A stretch of DNA of 64,000 nt from Amaurobius ferox. Taxonomy: Eukaryota; Arthropoda; Arachnida; Araneae; Amaurobiidae. This document shows positions 23,755 through 34,015 of the stretch, in pieces. The notes under the pieces are model-generated. The model was given only the letters and a program-made list of their open reading frames with translations. It ran no database searches and was not told where the DNA came from. Within the stretch, counting starts at the first letter, position 1; each line of letters begins with the position of its first letter. A program made the translations under genes and the position numbers. The stretch spans positions 103,290,382-103,354,381 of the forward strand of contig OX578152.1 in the NCBI GenBank assembly GCA_951213105.1. Reading direction: 5' to 3'.

Positions 23755-24060
23755 TACACTGCAGGCCATTGGTTGGATGGAGTTACTCATACACCATGAA
23801 GACGGCATGCAACAAACATCAAATTTGCATGAACGGTACTACATGCTGGGATATGCAAATGATTATCATTGCAGCCCATGCGCACAAAGCAGGTATGAGT
23901 AACTCCATCTATATTCTGTATGAAAGGGAAGATTGCACAGCGGGTTTCTCATTCGGAAATCGCATTTGAATGTTGGTTGTTTGTGTGAAGTTTGTTTGTC
24001 GAAAGCCCAGGCCATCCGACTCGTCCGAGGGCATGGAGCAGCAAAATGGGCGGCCAGTGT

Positions 24061-24442
24061 TGTTGTTGAGACCCAGACCGTCCGACCTACCAGAAAGGTG
24101 TAAGGTAACTGTATGGACGGCCGGGAAGTGCCACCCAATTTAGACCGGAACCCAGTGGGGGAGGCATCCACAGGGACCGTACCCTCCTTCCCCTACCACC
24201 AACCTCTCGGAAGGACTTACGGACCCACATGTTTAACGTGATCGTACTCCGCATGAACACGGCGGCATTTGTGGCAGCGTGCAAATCTAGCGCGCAAACC
24301 ACGGGGATACCGCACCCGAGATGGCCAACAGCACGCGGCGTTCCGAGGTGGTCACCCACCAAGTACTAACCGCGCCCGATGCTGCTTCACTTCGGTGATC
24401 TAACGAGAACCGGTGTTTTCAGCACGGTACGGCCGTTGGCCT
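24061..24442 (-). mobile_element. Composite 5S rRNA-tRNA SINE (S2)
   Basis: On the minus strand: a near-complete 5S rRNA (24442-24322), then a partial tRNA-like head (about 24321-24268) that keeps the A-box region GGTGCGGTATCCCCGTGGTT but lacks the roughly 25-nt segment with the B box, then the same body and (CAA)n tail as SINE S1. Exact 14-bp target duplication TGGGCGGCCAGTGT at 24047-24060 and 24443-24456. It interrupts the leader of Tc1 element 1, so it is younger than that insertion. Transcription would rely on the 5S internal control region. Confidence 0.9.
24322..24442 (-). rRNA. 5S rRNA-derived SINE head (not a free 5S gene)
   Basis: The minus strand reads GGCCAACGGCCGTACCGTGC, then GAAAACACCGGTTCTCGTTA, the internal promoter AGCAGCATCGGGCGCGGTTA followed by GTACTTGGTGGGTGACC, and CGCCGCGTGCTGTTGGCCAT. 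Length about 120 as in 5S. Differences from animal 5S include GTTAGATCACC for GTCCGATCACC. Because it is fused to a SINE body and lies within one target duplication, it is a retroposon part. Confidence 0.9.
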
Positions 24443-24471
24443 TGGGCGGCCAGTGTGTGAAGGTCGTGTCA

Positions 24472-25508
24472 TGGCTCGTATAAGAAGGAGAAACTCCTAC
24501 CAGCACATGTCGAAATTGGACCGCAGCAGGATCGTGGTCTGTCGAGACTGTCGTTCTGCGACATTGCTGCTCGCGTTGGTCGGGATCCCATGACTGTCAG
24601 GCAAATATGGAATCGATGAGTCCAGGAGGGCTATACTGAATGCCTTGCAGGATCTCAGTGGCCACGGGCCATTAACGTCAGAGGACAGACATGTTGTCCT
24701 CTCGACCTTGCGGAATCATACAGCCACGTCACGTACCCTGAGTCAGGAACTTGGCTCGTTTGCAGAACGACATGTGTCCGCACGGACAGTGCGACGACGT
24801 CTGCAGCACCACGGACTGTCAGCACGGCGACCATTGTTGTGGCTTCCTCTGACGCTGCAGCAGTGACAGGCGCGCCTACAGCGGTGCAACGAACGACGAC
24901 ACTGTACACAGGAGTGGCACCACGTAGTCTTTTCAGACGAATCCCGGTTCTGCGTACAGCATCGTGATGGACGTATCTGTGTGTGGAGGTACCGAGGTTA
25001 ACGAACGTTACCAGCTTGCATCCGTCATCGTCATACAGGTCCAGCACCTGGCGTGATGGTATGGGGTGCCATTGGGTACACATCCTGGTTAGCTCTTGTT
25101 TTCACAGCCGGTAATATGGACAGCCGCCGTTACATGTTAAAGCCCGTACGTGTTAAAGCCCGTGGCTGCGCCCTAACTTCGAGGCCTGCGTGACGCCATC
25201 TTTCAACAAGATAATGCAGAACCGCATATTGCCGTGCTGTTCTGACCTTCCTCGATACAGAAGGTGTTCAACTGTTGTCCTGGCCAGCACGTGTTCCAGA
25301 TCTGCCACCCATTGAAACCATCTGGTCACGGGTTGTCGAGAGACTGGCACGTCACCACTCGCCAACCACTACGATTGATGAACTCTGGCATAGAGTTGAA
25401 GCCGCATGGAATGACATACCTATATCTGTCATCCAAGCTTAATTCGACTCGATGCCCAGCTGGATTACAGCCGTTGTTGCTGCCAGAGATAGCAGCTCTG
25501 TATACTAA
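24472..25508 (+). pseudogene. Tc1-type transposase, dead
   Basis: A DNA-binding region (D-R-S-R-I-V...) starts near 24477. The catalytic core reads V-V-F-S-D-E-S-R-F-C (first Asp) near 24927-24956, F-Q-Q-D-N-A-E-P-H (second Asp) near 25200-25228, and P-D-L-P-P-I-E-T-I-W (final Glu) near 25290-25325, the order of a DD34E Tc1 enzyme. Arg in the usual DNARPH motif is Glu here. There are in-frame stops (TGA at 24864-24866, TAA near 25000, TGA after VLF, TAA near 25439), a frameshift before 24645, and a short duplication of GTTAAAGCCCGT at 25130-25162. Ends S-S-V-Y-stop. Confidence 0.85.
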
Positions 25509-25644
25509 ATTCTGTATGTTGTGTACCACAAACCACCTGCTATTTAATCCTGTCTTCCTCCTATTATACTCTATATGTATAATAAATAAGATACTGCTAT
25601 TTGTTTTCCTTCCTGGTGTACAAACTTTAATGGCCAGCAGTGTA

Positions 25645-25831
25645 TATCCAGTCACAAAATGAAAACGAAAATTGAATTAGAAGTGCAAATTCAGTGCTAT
25701 TTCAAATAAGCATGCTTATTATTTTGTGCAACAAAACTCAATTTAATGAATTGTTAAAGAAATAAAGAGACATTCAATTTAAGTCTGTAAGGAAAGTCAT
25801 GTGCTGCCCACATCATATTTTTTACCCAACC
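25645..25831 (+). mobile_element. Rep-B 3' fragment (copy 4) beside Tc1
   Basis: TCCAGTCACAAAATGAAAAC, GAAAATTGAATTAGAAGTGC, CTCAATTTAATGAATTGTTA and AAGTCTGTAAGGAAAGTCAT + GTGCTGCCCACATCA match the last quarter of Rep-B. Homology begins at the Tc1 right end; the left part of the copy is not present on the other side. Confidence 0.7.
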
Positions 25832-26209
25832 AACAATATCATCTGCAAGTAGCAAATGTCGCAATTCCCTAAGTGAAAATTTTCGTGCCTAAAATGTTAT
25901 AATCTTAGTGTTAATACTCGTTATTAAACTACTCCAGTTTAATTATTAAAGCGCTAGTGCGTTACCGATTTTAAAACTCGCTAGGAAAACAAAAAGCAAT
26001 TAGGATTTAATTTCCTGCTAGTTTTCGTAAAATAAAAATTATTCAAAGCAATTATTGAATGCCACTCAATTTCATTTTTGTCTTAATCGATTTTAGGAAG
26101 TAAAATAATAATCGGTTGTGTGTGACACGTGAAAAGTCGTGAAAATATATAGAATGAAAAGAATGTCAGGAGCAAACTGTAACCGTATGAACGATAAAGA
26201 GTAAAGTTT
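25832..26209. other. AT-rich spacer, nothing recognised
   Basis: No gene, RNA or shared repeat seen. Confidence 0.4.
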
Positions 26210-26671
26210 ACTTTCCGTGCAATACATGGTAATGTACAGGGAATTAATTGGAATCATGTCGAAAATCGCAAGTTGAGTTTTTGACTAATCTACACGTTTT
26301 GAGACCTCTGGAATACGAAAAAACTATTTTTAGCGTAACGTCTGTGTGTGTGTGTCTATATGTCCGTCTGTGCAATGTATCTCTTCACTCTATCTTAAAA
26401 ACTAGCAAATCACCAAATTTCATAAAATTTTATTGGTGAGTAACTTATAGGTTACCTCAGTACTGATTAGATTTTGATACAATTCGGGATAAAAGAAACC
26501 GCGTTTTTTTTTCCAAAATGGCCCTCAAAAGTTGTCTGCATCCATTCTAAATGAAAGACTAATTCACCAAATTTTACAAAATTTGGCAAATAAGTCACTT
26601 GTAGGTTTTCCTGGTGCTAAATAAATTTTGGTAAGATTCGGAAAAGAAGAACCTACTTTTTTTTGCGAAAC
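26210..26671 (+). mobile_element. Rep-B copy 5a, 5' half
   Basis: Hairpin ACTTTCCGTGCAATACATGG...TACAGGGAATT, GTCGAAAATCGCAAGTTGAG, (GT)n, and two CACCAAATTT modules. It stops mid-element at the junction with copy 5b, which runs in the opposite direction. Confidence 0.75.
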
Positions 26672-26770
26672 TATTTGAAATGACACTAAATTTGCACTCA
26701 TAATTCTATTTTCGTTTTCATTTGGTAACTGGGCGTATTTTCAAAGGCAGAGTAGCAAAATTGCAAAATT

Positions 26771-26810
<40 letters not shown>

Positions 26811-27267
26811 CGAGAACGGCTAGTCCTAAAATAATGGGCTGATATAATTCGTTCCATCTTCAAAATTGCGTATAAAGGAAGCATTTAATTGATACATTTG
26901 AGCATACATAGTTTTATATTTCAGATTTTGACAGTTTCTGCTGGCAATTTCGCAAAAATAGACAGGTTCTATTTTCCGAATCATACTAAAATCTAATCAG
27001 CACCAGGATAATCCACAAGTTACTTAAATATAAAATTTTATCACATTTGGTCCATTAGTTTTTGATTTAGAGTGGATACATACAGGTACATTGTACAGAC
27101 AGACCCACACACACAGACATAAACTCAGATAGCGAGGTCAGGCGAAAACTTGTTGTTTCGTGTTCTACAGGTCTTAAAACGTGTAGATCCCTCGAAAACT
27201 CGAGTTGCGATTTTCGACATGATTCCAGCACTTCCCCTATACATTACTAGGTATTGCAGGGGAAATG
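26672..27267 (-). mobile_element. Rep-B copy 5b, inverted, with 37-bp poly-A
   Basis: AATTCTATTTTCGTTTTCAT, a poly-A run at about 26769-26806, CTCGAGAACGGCTAGTCCTA, then GACATAAACTC and the terminal hairpin CTTCCCCTATACATTACTAG...GCAGGGGAAAT. Together with 5a it forms a fused pair whose hairpin ends face outward. Confidence 0.75.
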
Positions 27268-27507
27268 ATATACCTACATGTTTAATGAAGCATATGTAAG
27301 GTTGAGGAACTAAGAGTTTTGTAGTTTTAATCACAATCTATTTATCACATCTGTTTTTGTCGTCTGAAATGTTGCTACGCCGAACAATCTCCGAAAAACG
27401 CGATATCATAATAACAAGTACTTTCACTTTCTTCTGAAGCAAATAGGTCGAAAATTGCTCAAAATTATGCATCAATATTCATAACTTAAAAACTAAGTTT
27501 AATTAAA

Positions 27508-27566
27508 AACTCTGTGGGCAGCACATGACTCTCACTGCATAACTCAAAATCATTTTCTCTTTATTT
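27508..27566 (-). mobile_element. Rep-B far-end fragment
   Basis: CTCTGTGGGCAGCACATGAC then TCTCACTGCATAACTC and TTTTCTCTTTATTTC is the far end of Rep-B in minus orientation. It is cut by the SINE variant that follows. Confidence 0.6.
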
Positions 27567-27905
27567 CTGCGTCGAAAGGGATCTCTCCCACCTGGACACG
27601 AGCCGGACCCACAAGTGGTGACCAGGACGAAATGAAACGGGGAACCTTCCCAATGATGCCATTCCGAGTTCAATTCCTGGCGTTGCCCAAACTATTCCCG
27701 TGTTTACGCGGAGTAAGGACAGGTTAAATCTACGGGACCGAGTGTCCTTCCGAGATGCTGGTGGCAGAGGAAGGAGGGTACGGTTCTGGGGAAATTCGCT
27801 CCCACTGGGTTCCGGTTGAAATTGGGTGGCACTGTTCCGACCGTCCAAACAGATACCTTACACCTTCGTGTTGGTCGAATGGTCTAAGTTGAAAGAAAGA
27901 AATAT
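27567..27905 (+). mobile_element. SINE variant S3, diverged
   Basis: Body motifs of S1 are recognisable: TTTACGCGGAGTAAG, GTGTCCTTCCGAGATGCTGG, GGTTCCGGTTGAAATTGG, CCTTACACCTTCGTGTTGG. The head contains a degenerate B box GAGTTCAATTCC at about 27668-27679. An upstream CCCACAAGTGGTGACC stretch is not in S1. The (CAA)n tail is replaced by TTGAAAGAAAGAAA. Probably an old or distinct subfamily. Confidence 0.65.
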
Positions 27906-29121
27906 CGGTCTGTCACCAATTAAGTGGTAACACCAGAGGCGCACTCCCTCCCCCCCCCCCTCTTGCACTGCATTCGACGACCCGCATCGCAAGTTCTTGT
28001 CAGATTTACGATTGCAAATATGCGGGCACTTGGTGTCTCTCACGACATTTTCATAGGCTTTGATCAAGCACGTTTCGACTGAGTGAAGTAGCATTCAGCT
28101 CTTTCTCCATTCCAAATTGTGATCAACCAGCAAAAATTCTACCCTGAATTAAGCTTTCCTGAATTTTCCTGCATACCCTGAATTAAATTTTCGGACCTAA
28201 AGTTATCGTTTTGTCGAAACTTATAGTGTCGGGGTATCACACTGACAGCCCGGCGGTTTTGCCCAGCCCGGCCTCCGGCCGATCATATAGGATCGACTAT
28301 AGGATAACTCGAATACGAGTAGGATACCTATAGGATACATAGAGCTGTTATACGAGTAGGATACCTATAGGATAGCTATAGGACCCTTATACGAGTAGGA
28401 TACCTATAAGATGGCTCGTATACGAGTTATCGTTACCACATCTCACAAACACAGACGCAAACACGCATGCACATACTCATAGTGGATATTTTCCCCGAAG
28501 TTTTCGAATAGGATTCAACTCATCTTAAAACTCCATTCATCATGAAATCCGAAAATTTTTAGAGCAAATAATAATTTCACTATACAGTAGTATGAGAAAT
28601 AATAAAGTTTCATGCGTTTGAAGGGCATAATCTCAATCTTAATACTTTCTTATTTAGCTCTGTATTAGTATGGCGTAAGAGCAATAAAATGTACAAGAAA
28701 AAAATACATTAGAAGTTAATTTTCCGCTACGCTTATAAGTAGGAAAAGTTATTAAAACAATTTGCAAATGCGAACTTCGTCGTCTTTTTGTTTTTTTTTC
28801 TCTTCAAGAAGGGCGTATTTTAAATGTGATATAAGTGTGGAGCTGAATTTAACGCGTGAAAAAATATGCAAATAGGTGTCATGGAAACAAGATCGGAAAC
28901 TAACTGCAACTGTTCCAGGGTGAATTTTTTTTCCCACGTTAAAAGAGAAAGAAGGTCGCGCTGCATTTAAAGTGAGAAGAAAAATAAAAATAAAAGGATA
29001 AAACTTATTTCAAGCATATTGTAATGCAAATGAGCTGTATTCTTAATACTTCATTCTTCTGATGCTAGGAAATCGAAAATTGTTGCTGAAGTAATCGAAT
29101 TAAACTTGTACTAAAATAAAA
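27906..29121. other. Spacer with a small minisatellite
   Basis: No gene seen. A poly-C run lies at 27950-27960. The rest, apart from the minisatellite at 28283-28435, is AT-rich and unassigned. Confidence 0.4.
28283..28435. repeat. Minisatellite, ~25-nt core with 11-14-nt spacers
   Basis: ATACGAGTAGGATACCTATA + (G/A)GAT(A/G) occurs three times at 36-40-nt spacing, preceded and followed by partial units; CTCGTATACGAG near 28412 is palindromic. It lies next to a short GC-rich block, CAGCCCGGCGG-CCGGCC (28245-28280). Confidence 0.75.
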
Positions 29122-30034
29122 AATCTGATGTGGGCAACGCATGACTTTCCTTATATAATGCAATGAATTTACTACTTTTACAGAAAAAAATAGGTTTTTC
29201 TTATAGTAGATACTTACATTCTTTCCACGATATTGAATTTTCGACAATTAGTCGTCATTTTCATTGATTTAGCGTCATTTTTATCAATTTAGCGATATTG
29301 TCGTTAATTTGGAAAGCATTTCAAAAAGTCGCCAAGTTGGCGACATTCCGCCAAATTCGGCGCCAAAATCTCGCCAAGCGTTATGGACGGAGAAATAAGT
29401 TATTCTTATAGAAGATAACTGACTATTGGCGTTCAAATACAAAAGCATTACTCAAAGTACCTTTTCTCATGAATGAAACGAGCTAGATCCACAAGAATGA
29501 TGTCACCCAATTTATCGCATGATATTACATATGAAAAGTGAACATGTTTCTCAACAGTAAATATTTTTTTTTAATTTATAGAATTATTTGTTAAATTTAT
29601 TTGAAAAATGTGCAATATCTCAAAAACGGTTCATACTAGCGTTCTAAAATTTATGTCAATCGTTTTCTAAGAAAAAATTACATAAGAAATGTCTATTTGC
29701 GTAACTTTATCAAAGTTTTTGATTTTTTGATGATTTTTTCAAAATTTCACCCGAAAATTTAGGGGGTTCTGAACGTTCGATTGTGTTTAAAAACAATATT
29801 CTTCCAGTATTCACGGATTGTGAATTTTGCACCAAATTTCATTCGAATCGCTCTATTCGTTCGTAAGATATCGTCTCCACAGACTCACTGACGCACACAC
29901 ACACACACACACAGACATCACCTCAAAAATGTTTGATTCGTGATCAGGGTTGCTTGAAACGTGCTCTCCCGTCGAAAACTCGAATTCGATTTTCGACTCC
30001 GTCACAATACTTTCCTTATACATTATGTACATAA
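29122..30034 (-). mobile_element. Rep-A copy 4
   Basis: Begins AATCTGATGTGGGCAACGCA + TGACTTTCCTTATATAATG and ends TTTCCTTATACATTATGTAC. Same internal order as copies 3 and 6, including CGCCAAGTTGGCGACATTCC at 29330-29355 and (CA)n at 29894-29913. The second arm of the end hairpin is damaged (ATAAAAATAG in place of ATAAGGAAAG). Confidence 0.8.
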
Positions 30035-31255
30035 AAATAGTTAAAACAAAGTTATTTATAACAAAAACATCAAAGAAATTTCTTATGCAAAATATGAATA
30101 ACATTTTATATTAAATTTCATATCATTACTAAAAATATAATAGCTTTATCAGGGGGTTCTTGGGAGGGGCTTAGCTCACTCTGGCCCCTGCCTGGCTTCC
30201 AAAACTTTGTGGATCTCTGAATATTTATCTTATTAATTAATGACTATGTAAACACTGTATTTGTAACTGAGTATTAATTAGCTGAAGAGACATTTGGTAT
30301 CAAGAGTTTAGTTTTTAAAAACAGAATCGTTCTTAAAAATGTAGTTTTTGAACGTTAAGATGCAACTTCATCTATCCCTTGAAGTGGTTCTGTAAGAGTT
30401 TTATGTCTGTCCATCACGTCAGTTTTTGTACGAAAAAACACTTTGTCAGTTTTTTTAGCTTCTTCAGAAGTAACTTTTAATCATTATTTTATATATTCTG
30501 TAAATTAAAAAGGGAAAACCGGAAAAAAAAGTATTTTGTTTTTCGTAAAAGATTAATTCAGAAATTATGGTATTTTAAGTTATGGCCACGTGTTACACTT
30601 TTTCCTTGCTGTTTTCTTTTCTTTTTTGCAGACAGGAGAAAATAAGTAAATTTCTTCCAGGAACTAAGGATTAAGACATTTTTTACGGGATGAACTTGAA
30701 GTCATGAGATAAAACCTCTACATCAGCATGCAAAATTTTGATCATTAAAAATTTAAACCCAAAGAGTTTCCAAAACGTAAATTTCCTTACAGATTATCCA
30801 GTTTTAATAGTGGGTATAGGAGATGTCTCAGCATAGTTGTCCCCGCTTTTAGTGCTTCCGCAATTGGTTTTTTACACATGCTTTCAATTTGAAAATTTGT
30901 TTACATTAAATGCGAAATATTTTCATATAATAGTTATCCGGTGAGTAGCATTTTCTAAACAATGGGGTAAACGTTTTATGCGGTCTCTCAAGAAAAATTC
31001 TAAAAAAAGAACTTCTTGTAGTTCTAGTAATCAGAAGTAGTATTCAAGTAGTTCTAACAGGCAGAAGTAGTCTTCAAGTAGTTCTAGTAGTTAGAAAAAT
31101 TTACGCTTTACAGAAACTAGTGTAACGGGAAAAAAAGTTCAAATATTTTTAATATTCATGAAGATATTTACAATAGAAGTAACCTAAACTTTAGCAAAAT
31201 GGGGAAAATTGGAATAAAATTTTCCCTCGATTCGACGATGTTCCCTCGATTGTTG
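30035..31255. other. AT-rich spacer
   Basis: No gene seen. 31016-31095 contains a three-unit minisatellite of the type GTAGTTCTA(G/A)(T/C)A(A/G)... with AGAAGTAGT(A/C)TTCAA between units. Confidence 0.45.
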
Positions 31256-31765
31256 ACTCATTTTGCAGGGAAACTCGTGTTGTGTCTACATCAAATTTTT
31301 ACATTCTCTATATCACATAGTTAACTGAAAAGAGAAACTATTATAACGGTATCAAAATTCGAATTCCACTTTTCGACGGAATAGCACATATCAAGCTTTC
31401 CTTAATTCGAATCGAACATTTTTGACGTGATATCTCTGTGTGTGTGTGAGTGTGCATGCTAGTATGCGTATATGTAACTATGTTAGTGTGTCTATGCATG
31501 CACTCTAGTGTGTGTGTATGTATATTAGTGTGTTCGTCAGTAAGTCTGTGGACTGATTCGTATTCCGAAATGCTTCAAACGCGTAAATCCGTCTAATCCG
31601 AGAGTCAGATTTTAAACCGAATCGAAATACTTTTCCTTTACATATACTATGTATTGTACGGAAACTCTGATGTGAGCAAGCAGAATTTAATGAATTATTG
31701 AAGAAATAAAAAGAAAATATATTTGAGTCTGTATGGAAAGTCATGTAATGCCCACGTCAGATTTT
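31256..31765 (+). mobile_element. Rep-A/Rep-B relative, diverged composite
   Basis: Opens with a Rep-B-like far end (GCAGGGAAACTCGTGTTGTG + TCTACATCAAATTTTTA), immediately followed by a new head (ACATTCTCTATATC...GAGAAACTATTATAACGGT), ATTCGAATTCCACTTTTCGA, (GT)n with ATG variants, and a far end TGTATGGAAAGTCATGTAAT + GCCCACGTCAGATTTT. This looks like a head-to-tail tandem junction in an old subfamily. Confidence 0.6.
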
Positions 31766-32074
31766 CATGTTTTTGCTGATTTATACTTTTAAGGAGACAC
31801 TCTGCTGTTAAAATCATGAAAGCATTAAAATTTTTCAAGTCTTCTGCAGCCCACTCAAGACATTTAATTTTTTTAATGCTAAAGGTAATCTGTATAAAAA
31901 TCGTGCAATTTGCGAGTTAAAATTTTATTCTGTCAATAATTCAGAGAGTTCGTGCTGTTAAAGCGTATCCGTAAGAATTGTGGGTGTATTTTCAAGATAC
32001 AAGGATGAGGTTAACTAACGATTTTTTTAAACACCACTAAACTTAAACTGGAACTATATGCAAATAATGCTGCT
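31766..32074. other. AT-rich spacer, nothing recognised
   Basis: No gene, RNA or shared repeat seen. Confidence 0.4.
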
Positions 32075-32345
32075 TACAGAGAACAAACCAATAGCCGGTT
32101 ACAATAAAACAGCAACTAAATGCTCAACAAGTTCACAATCCAAAAAAATACATTCTCAAGGCACTCTCGTATGCACAATTCCCTTTTACTCGTATCACGT
32201 CAACTCCTAACTGAACATTGACCAACTTATATACCCTTTGTGAAAATTTCTAGAAAAATAGATTTAACGGTATATTTTTAACTAAATAACAAAATTCGTG
32301 TTTTCCAGAAGCAGCACAAAATCGCAAAGTTAGCGATAATTTCCC
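32075..32345 (-). mobile_element. Solo-LTR-like block K, copy 2 (diverged)
   Basis: On the minus strand GGGTATATAAGTTGG, then TGTTCAGTTAGGAGTTGACG, and farther on GTGAACTTGTTGAGC follow the order TATA box - TCAGTTAG - downstream block seen at 11416-11710 and 52205-52590. ATCGCTAACTTTGCGATTTT upstream corresponds to the TTGGCGA-like block of the other copies. Confidence 0.45.
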
Positions 32346-32498
32346 CATATTTGTTACCAAGGTCAATAAATTTGTCACCAAAGTCCAGATATCCAAACTT
32401 TCAAATACTAACAATGATTGTCTATGACGTTTTGCGTTGGGAACAGGCAATGCGCCGGGAAGATATTTTAATGAATGGGACAGCATTTTATTCTGATA

Positions 32499-33388
32499 CT
32501 AGCAGTATACACGTTCTTCGCACGGAATGCACATAATAAAGAAACTTAAAATTCACAACCATTTGCACATTCCTATAGTATTCTAAATGACATTGTTATT
32601 CAAAACAATTTGTTCTATCAAAGTATTTAAATTAATGTTCCTAAAAAGAAGTTTAGGATTCTGTTCTCGCTATACAAAATTATCTTCACAGGCAGATCTG
32701 AAAGGTATATCTGAAGAATGAAATATCCTAGTCCCATTTGTAAACAAATTTACAAAAAATATGAAATTGAAACAGTATATGCCAAAATGAAAAAGCTAAA
32801 ATTCCATAGAAAGATGCACCCGTACTACTTATACTCTCGTACATTAGAAGATATAACCGTGTATTAGTAGAAGATTACCCGTACTACAAGATATGAGTTT
32901 CAACCATTTTTGCCAAAATAAAACAGATGACGTAATAAATTAAAAATATTAATAATCCCCGTGTTCTTTAAACCGTAATTGATACAATCCACTTAAAAAT
33001 GCAATTTCGATAAAATTTATTTTATATACATTTTTTTTATTATTTAAATAGGAAAATATTAAATGAAAATCGTCTGCCGCATAAACACATTGGATCCAAA
33101 TCCGTCGCTAAGCGACATGATATTATTTTCTTCACATAAATGCTCAGAAAAAAATACCGTCTGCATAATGCTAAATCTATAGAAGGTTTAACTATTCGTT
33201 TTTAATTAACATCTTGACAACTCTTAGTCCTAGAAACTCGAATCATGGTCTAAATTTTAAGTAGTCTACTCCAAGACTACCCGTAAAATTTCATGAAATT
33301 CGGTGTAACAGTTTTCCCTTGATGATGAGACAAAGAAGCAGGCAAACAGACAGAAAGACGGACAGATGTTCAATTTTATTTATATCTA
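32499..33388 (-). mobile_element. Helitron C3 (short form, ~890 bp)
   Basis: Plus strand starts A|CTAGCAGTATACACGTTCTT (3' end, CTAG next to host A/T) and runs to TTCAATTTTATTTATATCTA, a slightly mutated form of the TATAGA that marks the 5' end. (CAGACAGAAAGACGGACAG)-type microsatellite lies 20-50 bases from that end. Internal GTCGCTAAGCGACATGATAT is shared by all copies. No coding sequence. Confidence 0.8.
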
Positions 33389-34015
33389 TAATTATTCGAA
33401 TTCGGATTTTATTCAACGGGATTTTTTTAAATTTAATTTGTTGTATAAATGGGATGAGATTTTTAAAATATTCATTTAGAAAGAGGAACGTAGGCACAAT
33501 CAGAGACCGACTAAGCTCCCGCTACGCGGTCCCACAAAAGACATTTCATAACTTTTTTTAAAAAGATAATCATCGAAAACGATTAGTGCACTTTAAAAAA
33601 TAAAAATAATAATTCAAACACCATTATCACGGTGTAATTTACCTTAATGGATTCCAAACGTTCATTAAAATATACTTTGCAACGCTTAATTTAAATAAGA
33701 TTCTAAACTTGCATTTACATGACTTACGAAAATGGGGAATGATGCTAGGGGGGAAAAAAACTCATTTTATAAATTGAGTAAAGCATAACTTTCTTTCCGA
33801 ACTATTTTGGGCTTACTTGTACATTCACAGGAAACAACTAAGCAAATCCCCTTTTAATGATGCTAATTATGACTACTGCTTTAAATTCCCAGGGTAAATT
33901 TATAACTTAATTACACGTACGTATTTGCCTCAAACTCCCAGCTGCATCTACACCTTTTCACTAAGCAAGGAATGTTTAATCTTACTTCAAATTTCCCCGC
34001 TGAATTTATAAAATA
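33389..34015. repeat. Spacer with dispersed repeat G, copy 1
   Basis: 33825-34010 (CCCCTTTTAATGATGCTAAT, TGCTTTAAATTCCCAGGGTA, AACTTAATTACAC, AAACTCCCAG) aligns in order with 41150-41345. The remainder is unassigned. Confidence 0.5.

Larger units (their letters stand above)
23757..25642 (+). mobile_element. Tc1-type transposon 1, carrying a nested SINE
   Basis: Terminal inverted repeats CACTGCAGGCCATT (23757-23770) and AATGGCCAGCAGTG (25629-25642) differ at one position and are bounded by TA on both sides, the Tc1 target. They resemble the Tc1 end CAGTGCTGGCC. A second perfect inverted pair, GATGGAGTTACTCATAC (23776-23792) and GTATGAGTAACTCCATC (23893-23909), lies in the 5' leader. Without the SINE the element is about 1.49 kb. 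Its right flank is the end of a Rep-B copy. Confidence 0.85.

Noticed and set aside
24322..24442. Functional 5S rRNA gene
   Set aside because: Fused to a SINE body within a single target-site duplication and with substitutions in conserved positions, so it is a retroposed SINE head.
24655..25083. 142-residue minus-strand open frame
   Set aside because: Antisense shadow of the Tc1-type transposase, whose catalytic motifs are on the plus strand.
26769..26806. Poly-A tail of a processed retrocopy
   Set aside because: The run lies within Rep-B copy 5b and Rep-B sequence continues on both sides, so it is an expanded internal A-run.
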